The notes under the pieces are model-generated. The model ran no database searches. It had not been told where the DNA came from and saw only the letters and a list, made by a program, of their open reading frames with translations. The translations under genes and the position numbers were made by a program. This document shows, piece after piece, positions 17,503 to 26,182 of a stretch of DNA of 64,000 nucleotides (position 1 is its first letter; every line of letters starts with the position of its first letter). The stretch spans positions 124,001-188,000 of the forward strand of contig NZ_JACJOO010000084.1 of assembly GCF_014695575.1 (NCBI RefSeq). The letters run 5' to 3'. This DNA is from Leptolyngbya sp. FACHB-8 (GTDB lineage Bacteria; Cyanobacteriota; Cyanobacteriia; Elainellales; Elainellaceae).

Positions 17503-20500
17503 ATGCCCACACAAAACAAAACCGCCCTGGCGGGGGCGGTCAACTCAAAGAATGAAAAATCTCTTGATTTAAGTGTATCCCGCCCTGCTGTTATTCCTCA
17601 AGATTCAAGTGTTCTGCCAATTGATTTGGAACAAGCCCGTATCCAACTGAAGCTTTTAGGTTACTCGGATGATGAAACGGTCTTTTTGCGGAAGCTCAAA
17701 CGGAAGCGAATGACGGATACACGAGCAAAAGAATTAGGGGTATATCCTCAGAATCTTGAGGCAACGATCAGTACCTTGCCATCCATTCAAGACCCTTACA
17801 GAGGCATCTACTTTGTTGTAAACGGCGGCGGCCACAGTAAAAAAGATGTGGCTCATCCGAAAGCTGTTTTCTTTGAGTTTGACGATCGCCCACCTGAAGA
17901 TCAATTTCTAGTTTGGAGGGAATTTGGCTTGCCAGAACCCTCCTTACAGATCAAAACTCGGCATTCTGTCCATACCTTCTATGCGTTGGATGGTAGTTGT
18001 GATCCAAAGGATTGGGAGGATTTCCAGGAAGACCTTAATGCTTATCTTGGTTCTGACCAAACTATTAAGGAACCGTGCCGATTAATGCGGTTGGCTGGAA
18101 GTTGGCATTTAGAGGAAGGTTTAGAGCCTACACGCTGTGACATCTTCCACCAATCTGAAGCCCGCTATCGTTTTGAGGAATTGCGATCGCTCATTCCAGC
18201 ACGGACAACCATAGAAACGGCAACTGCCCATCATCCTAAAACGCATCTATCGCAAATGTTACGGGAACAAATTCTTCCCCGCTTATCCCCTGAACAGGCG
18301 TTTACCTGGAGCGGCCACAACTGGCAAGGTGATAAGGCTAAAGGCAAGCTTCGAGGTTGTTGCCCGTGGCATGAATCTAAATCAGGAACCGCTTTTTACA
18401 CAGATCTGAAAGACGGCATTTGGGTGTGGCGTTGCCCGTCCTGTGGGTTCGGCGGTACTGCCCTGGAGTATCGCGATCGCATTCAAGCTGGTGATGGAAA
18501 GCCACGGGGGCCGAAATTCGTTGCTTTAGTTGAGGAATTAGCCAGGGATGCGGGGGTTAGTCTCCCAGACCACGCGCCGCCAGGTGCTAACCAGAATACT
18601 GGGGAAGATGAAGGCGATCGCCCTGAATCCAAGGAACATGAATCTGTCAATGGGAAAGCCCCGCCAGTAGCGAACCTTTTGATAGACCTGGCTACCTGTG
18701 CAGAGTATTGGGTTTCTCCTGATCGAACTGTTTACGCTGATGTGCTGATCCGTGATGTTCGGCAAACGTTACCAATCCGAAAAAAGCCTTTCAAAACCTG
18801 GCTTTTAGGTTCTTTGTATGACACACACAAGCGGGTAGTTGGTTCAGAAACCTTGAATCAGGTGTTATCGGTGCTGGAGTGGAAAGCTATCTCGAAGGGC
18901 GATCACCGTGAGGTTGCTTTGAGATTGGCTAAACACGAAGGGCTAATTTACTTTGACTTGGGGCGGTCGGATTGGAAAACCGTAGAAATTAGCCCTGGCG
19001 GCTGGGGGCTAATTGACTCAAAGGATTGCCCCGTGCGATTTATTCGCCCCGATACCCTGCTGGAATGCCCAATTCCTGAACGGGGCGGGAACCTGGAGGA
19101 ATTGCGGGAATTTTTAGGGTTAGAGGGGGAACCGTGGGTGCTGGTTGCCTCATGGCTCTTATATGCCTACTTCCCCCTTTACTCTCACCCAATCCTGATC
19201 TGTCATGGGGAACAGGGAGCAGGAAAAACTAGCACCGCCAAATTTTTGAAGCGTCTTGTGGATCCCGGAAAAGCTCCCCTCATGCCGAAGATTGCAGATT
19301 TACGGGATCTGGCTATCCAATGTCGAAACCGTTGGGTGCTGGCATTCGATAACCTAAGTGGCCTATCGCCTGAAAGCTCGGATGCCCTTTGTCGTATTGC
19401 TACGGGGGGCGGCTTTTCTACCCGAACCCTTTACGCTGACGACGAAGAAACCGTTTCCGAATTCCTACGCCCACTAATTCTGACTGGGATTGATTCCTTA
19501 GCCAACCGTCCAGACCTACTCGATCGCTCCCTATTGGTGAACTTACCTCGTATCTCTGAGGAGCGGCGGCAAACAGAGGAAGAGAGGGAGAAGGCGATCG
19601 CCGCTGCTCTACCCCGTTTGTTAGGTGCTGTCTTCACGGCCCTTTCCCAAACATTGGGGCGGTTGCCTTCCATATCCCTAGAGCGGTTGCCCCGAATGGC
19701 AGATTTTGCTCGTTTTGCTGTGGCTGCTGAACCTGCATTGGGGCTGGAGCCAGGTTCTTTTCTAAAGGCGTATCAAGGCAATCAGAATGAAGCGACAGAG
19801 CTATCGCTGGAAGCGTCGCCAGTAGCCACGGCGATCCGGGAACTGATGGATGGACGTGATAAATGGTACGGGTTAGCGAAAGACCTATTTAAGGAACTGG
19901 CGGGTGATGGAAGTAAAGTAGGTTTTCCGAAAGCGGCTCACGTTCTCAGCCGTAGTCTCCCCCGTTATACACCCGCCCTTAGAGACGCGGGAATTGAGGT
20001 TGTGTCACATCCCAAAATTGGGAAAGGCCGCCCGATAGAGATTCGCTGGATAGACGGAAAGGGAAAAGTAGCGTCACAAGCGTCACAAGCGTCACCAAAG
20101 GGTAAAAATGCTTGCCCTGAAAGCGTTTCTGCTAGTGATGCTAATTCCCGGAGTAGTGATGCTATTTCTTCCGCCCCCCCTGAAGCGTCACCCAACGGTG
20201 ACTCTATTTCTCAGCCACTTATCGAAGCGTCACCTAATCCGGAAATAGCATCACAACTTGGAATCCTCTCTGAGCAAGGGTTTCAAGAGGTTAATGATGC
20301 TAGTGACGCTTATGATGCTTCAAAAGCTACCCAGTCTAGGCCGCTTTATGAGGTTGGGGAATATGTCATAACCCCATCAGGTTTTGGAGTCATAGCAGAT
20401 CTTCTAGAGGATGACAGGGCAGCCGTTCATCTGGAGCGCCATAACGAAATCCGTCCTATCCCCATCCGAATGTTGAGAAAAGCCGATAGGGATAAGCCAA

Positions 20501-20514
20501 CCTTACCCTGCTGA
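17503..20514 (+). CDS. primase-helicase replication protein
   Basis: A 1003-residue replication protein. Residues about 85-210 look like an archaeo-eukaryotic-type or RepB-like primase region (KTRHSVHTFYALDG, CRLMRLAGSWH). About 285-330 is a CHC2-type zinc finger with cysteines in GCCPWHES and RCPSCGFGG. About 560-720 is a helicase P-loop module: Walker A GEQGAGKTSTAKF and Walker B LAFDNLSGL. The C-terminal 150 residues are a low-complexity Ala-Ser-Pro-Asp linker and a short beta domain (VGEYVITPSGFGVI). It should let the element replicate autonomously after excision. The linker DNA holds iteron-like octamers. Confidence 0.85.
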   Translation: MPTQNKTALAGAVNSKNEKSLDLSVSRPAVIPQDSSVLPIDLEQARIQLKLLGYSDDETVFLRKLKRKRMTDTRAKELGVYPQNLEATISTLPSIQDPYRGIYFVVNGGGHSKKDVAHPKAVFFEFDDRPPEDQFLVWREFGLPEPSLQIKTRHSVHTFYALDGSCDPKDWEDFQEDLNAYLGSDQTIKEPCRLMRLAGSWHLEEGLEPTRCDIFHQSEARYRFEELRSLIPARTTIETATAHHPKTHLSQMLREQILPRLSPEQAFTWSGHNWQGDKAKGKLRGCCPWHESKSGTAFYTDLKDGIWVWRCPSCGFGGTALEYRDRIQAGDGKPRGPKFVALVEELARDAGVSLPDHAPPGANQNTGEDEGDRPESKEHESVNGKAPPVANLLIDLATCAEYWVSPDRTVYADVLIRDVRQTLPIRKKPFKTWLLGSLYDTHKRVVGSETLNQVLSVLEWKAISKGDHREVALRLAKHEGLIYFDLGRSDWKTVEISPGGWGLIDSKDCPVRFIRPDTLLECPIPERGGNLEELREFLGLEGEPWVLVASWLLYAYFPLYSHPILICHGEQGAGKTSTAKFLKRLVDPGKAPLMPKIADLRDLAIQCRNRWVLAFDNLSGLSPESSDALCRIATGGGFSTRTLYADDEETVSEFLRPLILTGIDSLANRPDLLDRSLLVNLPRISEERRQTEEEREKAIAAALPRLLGAVFTALSQTLGRLPSISLERLPRMADFARFAVAAEPALGLEPGSFLKAYQGNQNEATELSLEASPVATAIRELMDGRDKWYGLAKDLFKELAGDGSKVGFPKAAHVLSRSLPRYTPALRDAGIEVVSHPKIGKGRPIEIRWIDGKGKVASQASQASPKGKNACPESVSASDANSRSSDAISSAPPEASPNGDSISQPLIEASPNPEIASQLGILSEQGFQEVNDASDAYDASKATQSRPLYEVGEYVITPSGFGVIADLLEDDRAAVHLERHNEIRPIPIRMLRKADRDKPTLPC
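20070..20310 (+). repeat. iteron-like octamer cluster inside the primase gene
   Basis: AGCGTCAC occurs at 20070, 20079 and 20088 (9-base period), 20184 and 20226, with variant AGCATCAC at 20247. The reverse complement form GTGAYGCT occurs at 20135, 20156 and 20303. Both orientations encode different residues (Ala-Ser against Ser-Asp-Ala), so the motif is kept at DNA level. This suits a replication origin next to its own initiator gene. A low-complexity protein linker is the alternative. Confidence 0.5.
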
Positions 20515-20601
20515 TTTCTCTAACCTCTTGGCGGTGGTTCAACCAGTGTTCTGGATGTTACCGCCGCCAGTTACCCAACGAACAAAAAGAGAGGATCACC
20601 T

Positions 20602-21519
20602 ATGACCGATCGTGCTGAAATTAGCCGCCGCAATGGAGCATTATCCTGTGGCCCCGTGACAGAACGGGGAAAGATGATTGCCTCAAAAAATGCCACGACT
20701 CATGGGTTATTAGCCCGTAAACCGCCGCTATTGGTAACGGAAGACCTATCCAGCTTTGAAGGATTGGTTCAGGGCTTGGTAGACCACTATCAGCCAGAAA
20801 GCCCAATCGAGCATTTTTTGATTCAGCAAACAGCAATGGGGATGTTGAAGCAGCATCGCTTGTGGGCTGTAGAAGCGGCGATCGCTAACATCGAAATTCT
20901 AAAAGCTCAAAAGGCTTTACAGTTTCCTGATCACGTTACTTCTCCAGATGTGGATCTCTCAGCAGATTTAGCTGCTTTCTCAGAGAAGCGCACACCCATC
21001 AATGTTGTGTTGCGGAAGGAAGCTAACACCCTGGCAAGGTTGATTAAGGCTTTGAGCAATGCCCTGGAGGAAAGCGAGAAATTAGGGGAGAAAAAGACCC
21101 TGGCAGCTTTTCGGGAATCTCTTAAATACAACTACTTCCACGAGGATCGGGCGGCAGCGGTCTGGAGCTATCAGGACTCCTTTGAAGCATGGTTAGAAAA
21201 TGCTTGGAACCAGAAGCGGAATGGTCGTGTTGCAGATTTTCAGGAAGCGATCGCCCGTGCTACCCGATTGGTCGAACTGGCACGGGTGCGAATCTCTGAG
21301 ATTTTGCAACGGTTGAAAGACCTAGCGGCTTTAGAAGAGGGCATTCAGCAGGCACAAACAATGAGCCAGGGCATCCAGAACCCGAACCTGTATCTTCGAT
21401 ACCAGCAGGCTATTAACCGGGATCTGTACGAGGCTATTGATCGACTGGATGAACTTCAGGAACGGAAAAATAAGGGTTTTCTGGGTTCGTTTGGTAAAAT
21501 TGCCCCTTCTGAGAACTAG
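20602..21519 (+). CDS. element-encoded helical protein of unknown function
   Basis: A 305-residue, mostly helical, soluble protein. Its N-terminus carries RRNGALSCGPVTERGK and NATTHGLLA, matching a motif (NAxxSTGPxTxxGKxxSxxNAxxHGL) seen at the start of many phage and mobile-element proteins of unknown role. The remainder is long helices rich in Ala, Glu, Arg and Gln, coiled-coil-like. GAGAGGATC precedes the ATG. It follows the primase by 87 bases on the same strand. I cannot assign a function; a replication accessory or DNA-binding role is guesswork. Confidence 0.7.
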   Translation: MTDRAEISRRNGALSCGPVTERGKMIASKNATTHGLLARKPPLLVTEDLSSFEGLVQGLVDHYQPESPIEHFLIQQTAMGMLKQHRLWAVEAAIANIEILKAQKALQFPDHVTSPDVDLSADLAAFSEKRTPINVVLRKEANTLARLIKALSNALEESEKLGEKKTLAAFRESLKYNYFHEDRAAAVWSYQDSFEAWLENAWNQKRNGRVADFQEAIARATRLVELARVRISEILQRLKDLAALEEGIQQAQTMSQGIQNPNLYLRYQQAINRDLYEAIDRLDELQERKNKGFLGSFGKIAPSEN

Positions 21520-21548
21520 AGGTTGGTGAATCAAGGGGGCGATCGCTG

Positions 21549-21944
21549 TCAGTGAATTTCATTTACTTGCGAGCGATAACGTTGGGCAACCACTACACCT
21601 TCAGGTGTAAGCCGAATTTTTTTATATCTAAAGCCAGGAGGGGAAGAACCCTTGCCCCAGAACGAGGAAGGCGTGTCTAAAGCGTAGCGTGGCTCTATCA
21701 ACCCTTCTTTTTCAAGCTTTCTGATTGCACGGTGTAGGGAGATATTCTCAGAACGAGTAATTTCCAGACCAAACACATACTCTCCTACATCTCGGAAATC
21801 ATGCCATTCTGGATAGTGGAAAAGAACTTGATCAGGCTGCCCCGGTTCCTGGAACACAAAAGCTTCTCCCTTAAACCATTTCTCGTGGTTGTCACCCATA
21901 AACTCCAGCACCTTACGCTGGAGTTTTCCATGCCCTTTACTCAT
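21549..21944 (-). CDS. small winged-helix regulator-like protein
   Basis: A 131-residue basic protein. ISLHRAIRKLEKEGLIEPR has the form of a recognition helix and turn of a winged helix, followed by a wing-like KKIRLTPEGVVVAQRY. The N-terminus (KLQRKVLEFM) is a plausible first helix. It is antisense to the replication genes, and its start codon lies inside a 17-bp palindrome (21943-21982), a typical layout for an autoregulated repressor. Inference: it controls itself and perhaps the genes to its right. Family not identified. Confidence 0.65.
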   Translation of the reverse strand: MSKGHGKLQRKVLEFMGDNHEKWFKGEAFVFQEPGQPDQVLFHYPEWHDFRDVGEYVFGLEITRSENISLHRAIRKLEKEGLIEPRYALDTPSSFWGKGSSPPGFRYKKIRLTPEGVVVAQRYRSQVNEIH

Positions 21945-21982
21945 AAGTGTTGAAAAGTCTAGCGGGACTTTTCAACACTTAT
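21943..21982. promoter_or_regulatory. 17-bp palindrome over a start codon, candidate operator
   Basis: Arms 21943-21959 and 21966-21982 (ATAAGTGTTGAAAAGTC) match perfectly around TAGCGG. The left arm overlaps the ATG of the winged-helix gene, so binding there or an RNA hairpin there would shut off that gene. Confidence 0.55.
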
Positions 21983-22083
21983 AACCTGAAAAATCTCAAC
22001 TTACGTAGGCAGAGCGACAAAAGGGGGAAAATCAGCAGACCTCGTTTTGATGCTGCAAGCTCTAGCCAGTCTCATCTATTGAC

Positions 22084-22129
22084 GTGTTGTGTCAGCAAAA
22101 ACCATACTTGAAAAGTAGTGACACAACAC
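22084..22129. promoter_or_regulatory. 11-bp inverted repeat upstream of a small gene
   Basis: GTGTTGTGTCA (22084-22094) and its complement (22119-22129) flank 24 bases and end 10 bases before the ATG at 22140. The position suits an operator or a leader hairpin that hides the ribosome site. Confidence 0.45.
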
Positions 22130-22139
22130 TCTGATCCTT

Positions 22140-22499
22140 ATGGATTACGCCACCGCCGCTGCCCGAAAAGCTGAGTTAGAGGGAGCGATCGCAACTTTTA
22201 AGCAAGACCTGGAGCAATACAACGGGGAAGCCTACCGTGGGTGCTGGCTGGATTCTGTGAAGGATCGGGCGGGCAAAAGGAGCTACAGCCGCCTACGGTG
22301 GTTTAAGCCCGGTGAAGGTGGCAAAAAGGGCTGTAAGACCTTACGGGGGGAGCAAGTAGCGGAAGCAACGGCGGCGATCGTCCTCTGGCAAGACCTGGAG
22401 CAGAAGGAATCGGAATTATTGGAGGTTAATTGTCACTTAGCAGATCTACGGTTGTTGGCCGCTCGTTACGGGTTAGAAGTTCCCCTAAAACAAGCTTGA
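22140..22499 (+). CDS. small helical element protein
   Basis: A 119-residue protein with two long helices (residues 3-30 and 75-110) around a basic, Gly- and Lys-rich middle (RLRWFKPGEGGKKGCKTLRG). The pattern resembles small cyanobacterial proteins with a basic loop between coiled coils, possibly binding nucleic acid. No motif is diagnostic. An inverted repeat lies directly upstream. It converges on the endonuclease gene at 22524. Confidence 0.6.
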   Translation: MDYATAAARKAELEGAIATFKQDLEQYNGEAYRGCWLDSVKDRAGKRSYSRLRWFKPGEGGKKGCKTLRGEQVAEATAAIVLWQDLEQKESELLEVNCHLADLRLLAARYGLEVPLKQA

Positions 22500-22523
22500 T
22501 AAGCTACAAATAAGAATTTTGCA

Positions 22524-23561
22524 TTATGCATCATCATCTATAAGATGCACACAAACTCTCAACGTATCCCTCCCCATCTGTTTAAGTTGTTTCAAAAACT
22601 CTATAAATCTCACGACTTCCCACTTCTTAACAGGCTGGAAATTTAATTCCTCTACTACCTCTACCTCTCCCTTTTCTATTTGTTCAACTAATTGCATAGC
22701 AAATTCATAGCCATAATCATTGTAAACTCCCATCCAATGCTCAATTTGATCAAGTTTTAAGCGAAAATGTCCCTTCCTCAGATTCTTCGCATTTTCTGCA
22801 AGTTCTCTCTGAATTTGTTGATGAATAATTTCAGATCTATTCGCCAGATAGTAGTCTAATTTTTCATTGACTTCAGGACGGTTTAATCCCCTCAATGAAG
22901 CTATTATGTATTCCTCATTATCCCGCTCTGTATAAGGAATACAAATCAAATCAATACCGTGCTTTTTACAGATTTCATATTTAAGAGCATCATTAAGTTG
23001 AACTTCCTCAAGTGTTCTATGTTTGTGATGAATTTCGACTTCCTGATAGTGATATTCACCTTGATACTCAAACGCAAGCAGTAGCTCTTTACTGTATCCA
23101 TCTAATTCAAGCCTATTACCTTCTACTACCAGCCATTTTGGTCTAGATGTGCTAAATTTTTCACCCAAAATTCTCTCAAAAGTTTTACGAACCTCGTTTT
23201 CTGATTTCTTTTTACCCTTTTTGATGTCAGTTCTTGCCCATCCAAGATGCTCAAGTGTGCAGTTATAAGCATTAGAGGGTTTAGGTGGAAATCTGGAAGG
23301 AAGTTGTCCAGTTTCCAGTAATTCCTGATACTGTTTAAGGCTGGTTATTCCATGCTTTTTACAATATTCTTTAAAGTCCGGAACTGATACCCACAGTATT
23401 TCACCCCATGTTGTTCCTAAAGCTTGAGAAGGTTTCGCAGGAAAATTTTTAGGAAGCTTGCCATCCTTAAATGCTTTTTCATAGCTTTCCCTTAAGAGCA
23501 AATTATGCTTATGGCAAAAATCAGAAATTTCGTCCTTTGTTGCCCATTCTTTCTTAGCCAT
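22524..23561 (-). CDS. PD-(D/E)XK endonuclease with N-terminal repeats
   Basis: A 345-residue nuclease-like protein. Residues 1-110 hold about two copies of a 45-50-residue repeat with WxxILWVSVPDFKEYCKKHG and LPSRFPPKPSNAY, like the repeats of phage and mobile proteins that recognise DNA. From about 118 a restriction-fold domain is seen: helix SENEVRKTFERILG, then ELDGY, AFEYQGEYHY and NDALKYEICKKHGIDLICIPY, giving the E, D, ExQ and later Lys positions of Vsr-like or homing-type nucleases. It is AT-richer than its neighbours, which hints at separate acquisition. A role as homing or element-defence nuclease is inferred. Confidence 0.75.
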   Translation of the reverse strand: MAKKEWATKDEISDFCHKHNLLLRESYEKAFKDGKLPKNFPAKPSQALGTTWGEILWVSVPDFKEYCKKHGITSLKQYQELLETGQLPSRFPPKPSNAYNCTLEHLGWARTDIKKGKKKSENEVRKTFERILGEKFSTSRPKWLVVEGNRLELDGYSKELLLAFEYQGEYHYQEVEIHHKHRTLEEVQLNDALKYEICKKHGIDLICIPYTERDNEEYIIASLRGLNRPEVNEKLDYYLANRSEIIHQQIQRELAENAKNLRKGHFRLKLDQIEHWMGVYNDYGYEFAMQLVEQIEKGEVEVVEELNFQPVKKWEVVRFIEFLKQLKQMGRDTLRVCVHLIDDDA

Positions 23562-23682
23562 TGGGTTTTACGGAGAATGTTTTAAGTTTGATGTTGAGAG
23601 ATTTCCTAAACCAATAGATTTTCCGCTTCTACTGATTACACACTGCACCTACTTGCAGTCAACTTCCGGACTGATCCGTAGT

Positions 23683-23958
23683 ATGCCCCCAAATACCCTC
23701 GCGGCGATCGCCCTCCATGAATATCGCAGCAAAGAACTGGAGCAAAAGCAGTGGAGTATCATCTAACTCTACAACGCCTATCTTTATGAGCCAGCAAGCC
23801 AACTTTACAAACTTCATAAGAAGCTGGATGACCTTGTGATGCAAGCCTACGGCTTTACCTCTCAAGCCGACGTTATTGAAAAGCTTCTTGCCTTAAACTT
23901 GGAACTAGCGGCTAAAGAAGGACTTGAGGAACTTGTTGTTGGCCCGTGGGCACCGTAG
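23683..23958 (+). pseudogene. C-terminal remnant of a class I DNA methylase
   Basis: A 92-codon frame starts at ATG 23683 and is interrupted by TAA at 23764-23766. Its tail reads NAYLYEPASQLYKLHKKLD, VMQAYGF and LLALNLELAAKEG then VVGPWAP. I recognise this as the C-terminal end of large cyanobacterial type IIG-like adenine-specific methylases or restriction enzymes. Everything N-terminal, including the NPPY and SAM motifs, is missing. The element therefore once carried, or landed beside, a restriction-modification gene. Confidence 0.7.
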
Positions 23959-23967
23959 ATGCTAGTT

Positions 23968-24675
23968 TCAGCTTATATCCCCTTTGTTTAGAAAAGAGTC
24001 AAAAACTCGCTTGTCGTAAATACTAACTGATTCAATTTCGGAAGTAGGAAGAACAACCTGAAAATCATCAATACTAATGCCTTCAAATTGCTCAGGATTT
24101 TCTTCAATTTGTTTATATACAGAGGTATACTCTGTCGTTATTTCAAGTTGTTTAGTTTCTACTTTCCGATAGCCAGAAAACTGAGGCCAAATTAGTATAA
24201 ATTCTTCCTGATCTTGGCTATCATTCAGTTTTGTTACAAAGCCAATATAGACTTTTCCACTACGTAAAGTAATAGACACTTGTTTGGTTTCAATAAATGC
24301 TTTGGCTAAGAGAACCTGGAGCGGGCCGCCAAACTTCCTAGCATAGTCAATGGCTAAAGATTCCTTATCAGTTTGAAAGACGTTTAAGATTCTGCCACAT
24401 ACACTACCTAGCAAAAAAGCTAATAGTGAAACATTCAAATATGGATAACTAGACAATGGGCTAGCATCGAGTAATTGTTGAATAGGTGGGAAGGCAAGTT
24501 TTATCGATTGAGCCAAAAAAATAGCTACTGCAAGCAAAACAATTCCTGCAATAGCTGAGTTAAAAAATAGACGATAGCCCGACCATTGCCGAGCTAAGTA
24601 TCGGGTGACGAACCATTGAGTTACAAGGATGTAACCTCCCAACAAGGGCAAAAATAGTTCATTTAGCCCAAGCAC
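23968..24675 (-). CDS. membrane protein of unknown function with cytoplasmic beta domain
   Basis: A 235-residue protein with three likely membrane segments at about 8-26, 38-58 and 80-98 (LFLPLLGGYILVTQWFV, AGIVLLAVAIFLA, LLAFLLGSVCGRIL). A soluble C-terminal half follows, with RSGKVYIGFVTKLNDSQDQEEF and FSGYRKVETKQLEITTEY. It resembles a family of bacterial membrane proteins sometimes grouped as DUF6338, but I am not certain. It forms a two-gene minus-strand unit with the 62-residue protein upstream (10-base gap), which suggests joint function as element cargo. Confidence 0.7.
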   Translation of the reverse strand: MLGLNELFLPLLGGYILVTQWFVTRYLARQWSGYRLFFNSAIAGIVLLAVAIFLAQSIKLAFPPIQQLLDASPLSSYPYLNVSLLAFLLGSVCGRILNVFQTDKESLAIDYARKFGGPLQVLLAKAFIETKQVSITLRSGKVYIGFVTKLNDSQDQEEFILIWPQFSGYRKVETKQLEITTEYTSVYKQIEENPEQFEGISIDDFQVVLPTSEIESVSIYDKRVFDSFLNKGDIS

Positions 24676-24685
24676 CTAGCTTCCT

Positions 24686-24874
24686 CTACTTATCACGCAA
24701 ATTTTTCTTGATTTCGGACTGTCCAGCTTGACTTCTATAGATGTCTACTGGCCGCATATAAGGGGTTCCGTTATACGTAACTCTAATTTGAGGTTTAGAA
24801 GGGTTATGTTTTTCAGGCTCCCTACGGCTCTTATCAGAGCTACTAGAACCTTTATCAGATGGGACTTTGTCCAT
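24686..24874 (-). CDS. small hydrophilic protein paired with the membrane protein
   Basis: A 62-residue Ser-, Lys- and Pro-rich protein; the first 25 residues look disordered and the C-terminal part reads VTYNGTPYMRPVDIYRSQAG. It lies 10 bases upstream of the membrane protein gene on the same strand. The ordered tail and tight spacing support a real gene, but no homologous family is known to me. Confidence 0.6.
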   Translation of the reverse strand: MDKVPSDKGSSSSDKSRREPEKHNPSKPQIRVTYNGTPYMRPVDIYRSQAGQSEIKKNLRDK

Positions 24875-25191
24875 CGTTTTAGAAAGTTAAGGGAATATCC
24901 CTATATTAGGACAAGACATTCTCTGTCCCTCAGAGAAAAAATAAGATGCACAAAGCCTTTACAAAAAACAGCTAGCCATCTCGCCTAGCTTGCCTGGTTA
25001 CTCATTAGCGATCAAGAAAAATCCCTAGAAGCTTTGTAGGTAAAGCTTCTAGGGATTTTAGGTTAAATATCATCTAGCTCAGAAAATAACGAGATTTTAT
25101 GGGTTTCAATCTATCCGAGCTGACACATCCCACGTACAGTTAAGTCTCCTTCTATGCCGCTGCTGTAGTATGCCATTTGTCAATGGCCCTA
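24875..25191. other. intergenic inside the element
   Basis: About 320 bases without a gene, holding a strong hairpin at 25020-25057. The rest shows no further structure. Confidence 0.5.
25020..25057. terminator. bidirectional terminator hairpin
   Basis: AATCCCTAGAAGCTTT (25020-25035) pairs with 25042-25057 around a 6-base loop. T-rich tails follow on both strands, the longer one on minus, so it likely ends the minus-strand RHH gene transcript. Confidence 0.65.
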
Positions 25192-25398
25192 TCACTCCTT
25201 CCCCTTTTCGGGGTTCTCTGAAGGCAATTCCCCGCTAGCTTCCGCCCGTGCGATCTCTTCGGCCAATACGGCTTCAACAAGGTTGGACAAGCTCCTGAAC
25301 CGTAGATCGGCCAACCTCTCCAGCTTTTGCTTCATTTCCTGGCTGCAATAGGCCACAATTCGGGCTTTGTCCGTTGCCACGTCGCCAAATACGCTCAT
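25192..25398 (-). CDS. ribbon-helix-helix DNA-binding protein
   Basis: A 68-residue protein: the beta strand ARIVAYCS is followed by helices EMKQKLERLADLR and LSNLVEAVLAEEIARA, the layout of CopG/Arc-type repressors, with an acidic tail. ATG 25398 is chosen because the ribbon begins soon after; an upstream in-frame start at 25431 adds a non-conserved stretch. It is divergent from the 25583 operon. The 185-base gap contains a 19-bp palindrome (25527-25545) and GTGTGCACAC (25489-25498), which suggests it represses one or both promoters. Confidence 0.8.
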   Translation of the reverse strand: MSVFGDVATDKARIVAYCSQEMKQKLERLADLRFRSLSNLVEAVLAEEIARAEASGELPSENPEKGKE

Positions 25399-25526
25399 AA
25401 CAATACCTCTCAGGGTAAACGATAGGGCCATTCCTACCCCTAAGTGTTCCCATAGTAGTTTTATTCCAGTAATTTAGTGTTGCTAAAGTGTGCACACCTT
25501 GACTATGATGTGCCCACGTACGAAGC

Positions 25527-25545
25527 CGCTATGAAATTCATAGCG
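25527..25545. promoter_or_regulatory. 19-bp palindrome, candidate RHH operator
   Basis: CGCTATGAA-A-TTCATAGCG is perfect over nine bases per arm and lies between the divergent RHH gene and the ATPase operon. Three ACGAA-containing direct repeats surround it (near 25518, 25553 and 25563). Confidence 0.5.
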
Positions 25546-25582
25546 ATCGCCATACGAACCACATACGAAGGAGCTACAAGCT

Positions 25583-26182
25583 ATGCGGAATCACACATTT
25601 CGGTCAATCTCGGAAAGCATGGGGCGGGATAAGCGTACCGTCCAAGCCTGGTATCAGCGGGCAAAAGACGAGCATGGAGAACTGGGAGAACTCATCAGTG
25701 GAACTCGGTTCTTCGACGATGGGGAGCGAAAAAAGCTGATTGCCTATGCAGGAGAAAAGCCCCTTCGGGCAACCAACCCCGCCCCCCGCTTCACCGTCGA
25801 AATGGGCAACCATGCCGCCGAAAAAACGCTCCAGGTTGGAGCAACATCCACAAGCCTGGAGCAATTCCGAACCGATCGCATCCGTCAACAACTGGCGAAC
25901 CCTAAAGAATTTATGACCAACCTGAACGGGTTCCTGGATCAAATCGAAACGGGTATTGATGCCGCCGAAAAAGCCCAGGAAGCGGAATTGCTCCAGACCC
26001 GTGAAATTAAACAGACAGCCCAAAAGCGGTTGGGGCAATTCCGCCGCCGTGTAGACGAGTACCGAATCAAATCCGATTTAATGGCGCTTCTCCAAAACGC
26101 TGACCTGGAGGAAGTAGAAGACATCGCCGCCGAACTCAACACCTTGGGAAAGCCCGCTGTCGAACCATCGCCGCAATCCTGA
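25583..26182 (+). CDS. helix-turn-helix protein with possible -1 frameshifted membrane tail
   Basis: First gene of the right-hand operon. Residues 1-25 (RNHTFRSISESMGRDKRTVQ) read as a helix-turn-helix of the Trp-repressor/resolvase tail type. The centre is helical and the C-terminal half a coiled coil (about 115-190). The zero-frame product is 199 residues. At codons 189-190 the DNA reads ttG-GGA-AAG (26146-26152), the classic -1 slippery heptamer. A slip would swap the last nine residues for 40 others, including a membrane segment, and stop at 26272-26274 immediately before the next ATG. The role is unknown; a DNA-linked, membrane-tethered form is an inference. Confidence 0.7.
   Translation: MRNHTFRSISESMGRDKRTVQAWYQRAKDEHGELGELISGTRFFDDGERKKLIAYAGEKPLRATNPAPRFTVEMGNHAAEKTLQVGATSTSLEQFRTDRIRQQLANPKEFMTNLNGFLDQIETGIDAAEKAQEAELLQTREIKQTAQKRLGQFRRRVDEYRIKSDLMALLQNADLEEVEDIAAELNTLGKPAVEPSPQS
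26146..26152 (+). promoter_or_regulatory. candidate -1 ribosomal frameshift site GGGAAAG
   Basis: GGGAAAG sits as X-XXY-YYZ relative to the 25583 reading frame, the same heptamer used in phage lambda gpG/gpGT. The -1 frame is then open from 26152 to the TAA at 26272, with no start codon of its own, and encodes TIAAILIALLTLGAIAALA then a Pro-rich tail. A possible stem (GATCGCCC at 26181 against GGGCGATC near 26200) lies about 30 bases downstream, further away than usual. Confidence 0.5.
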
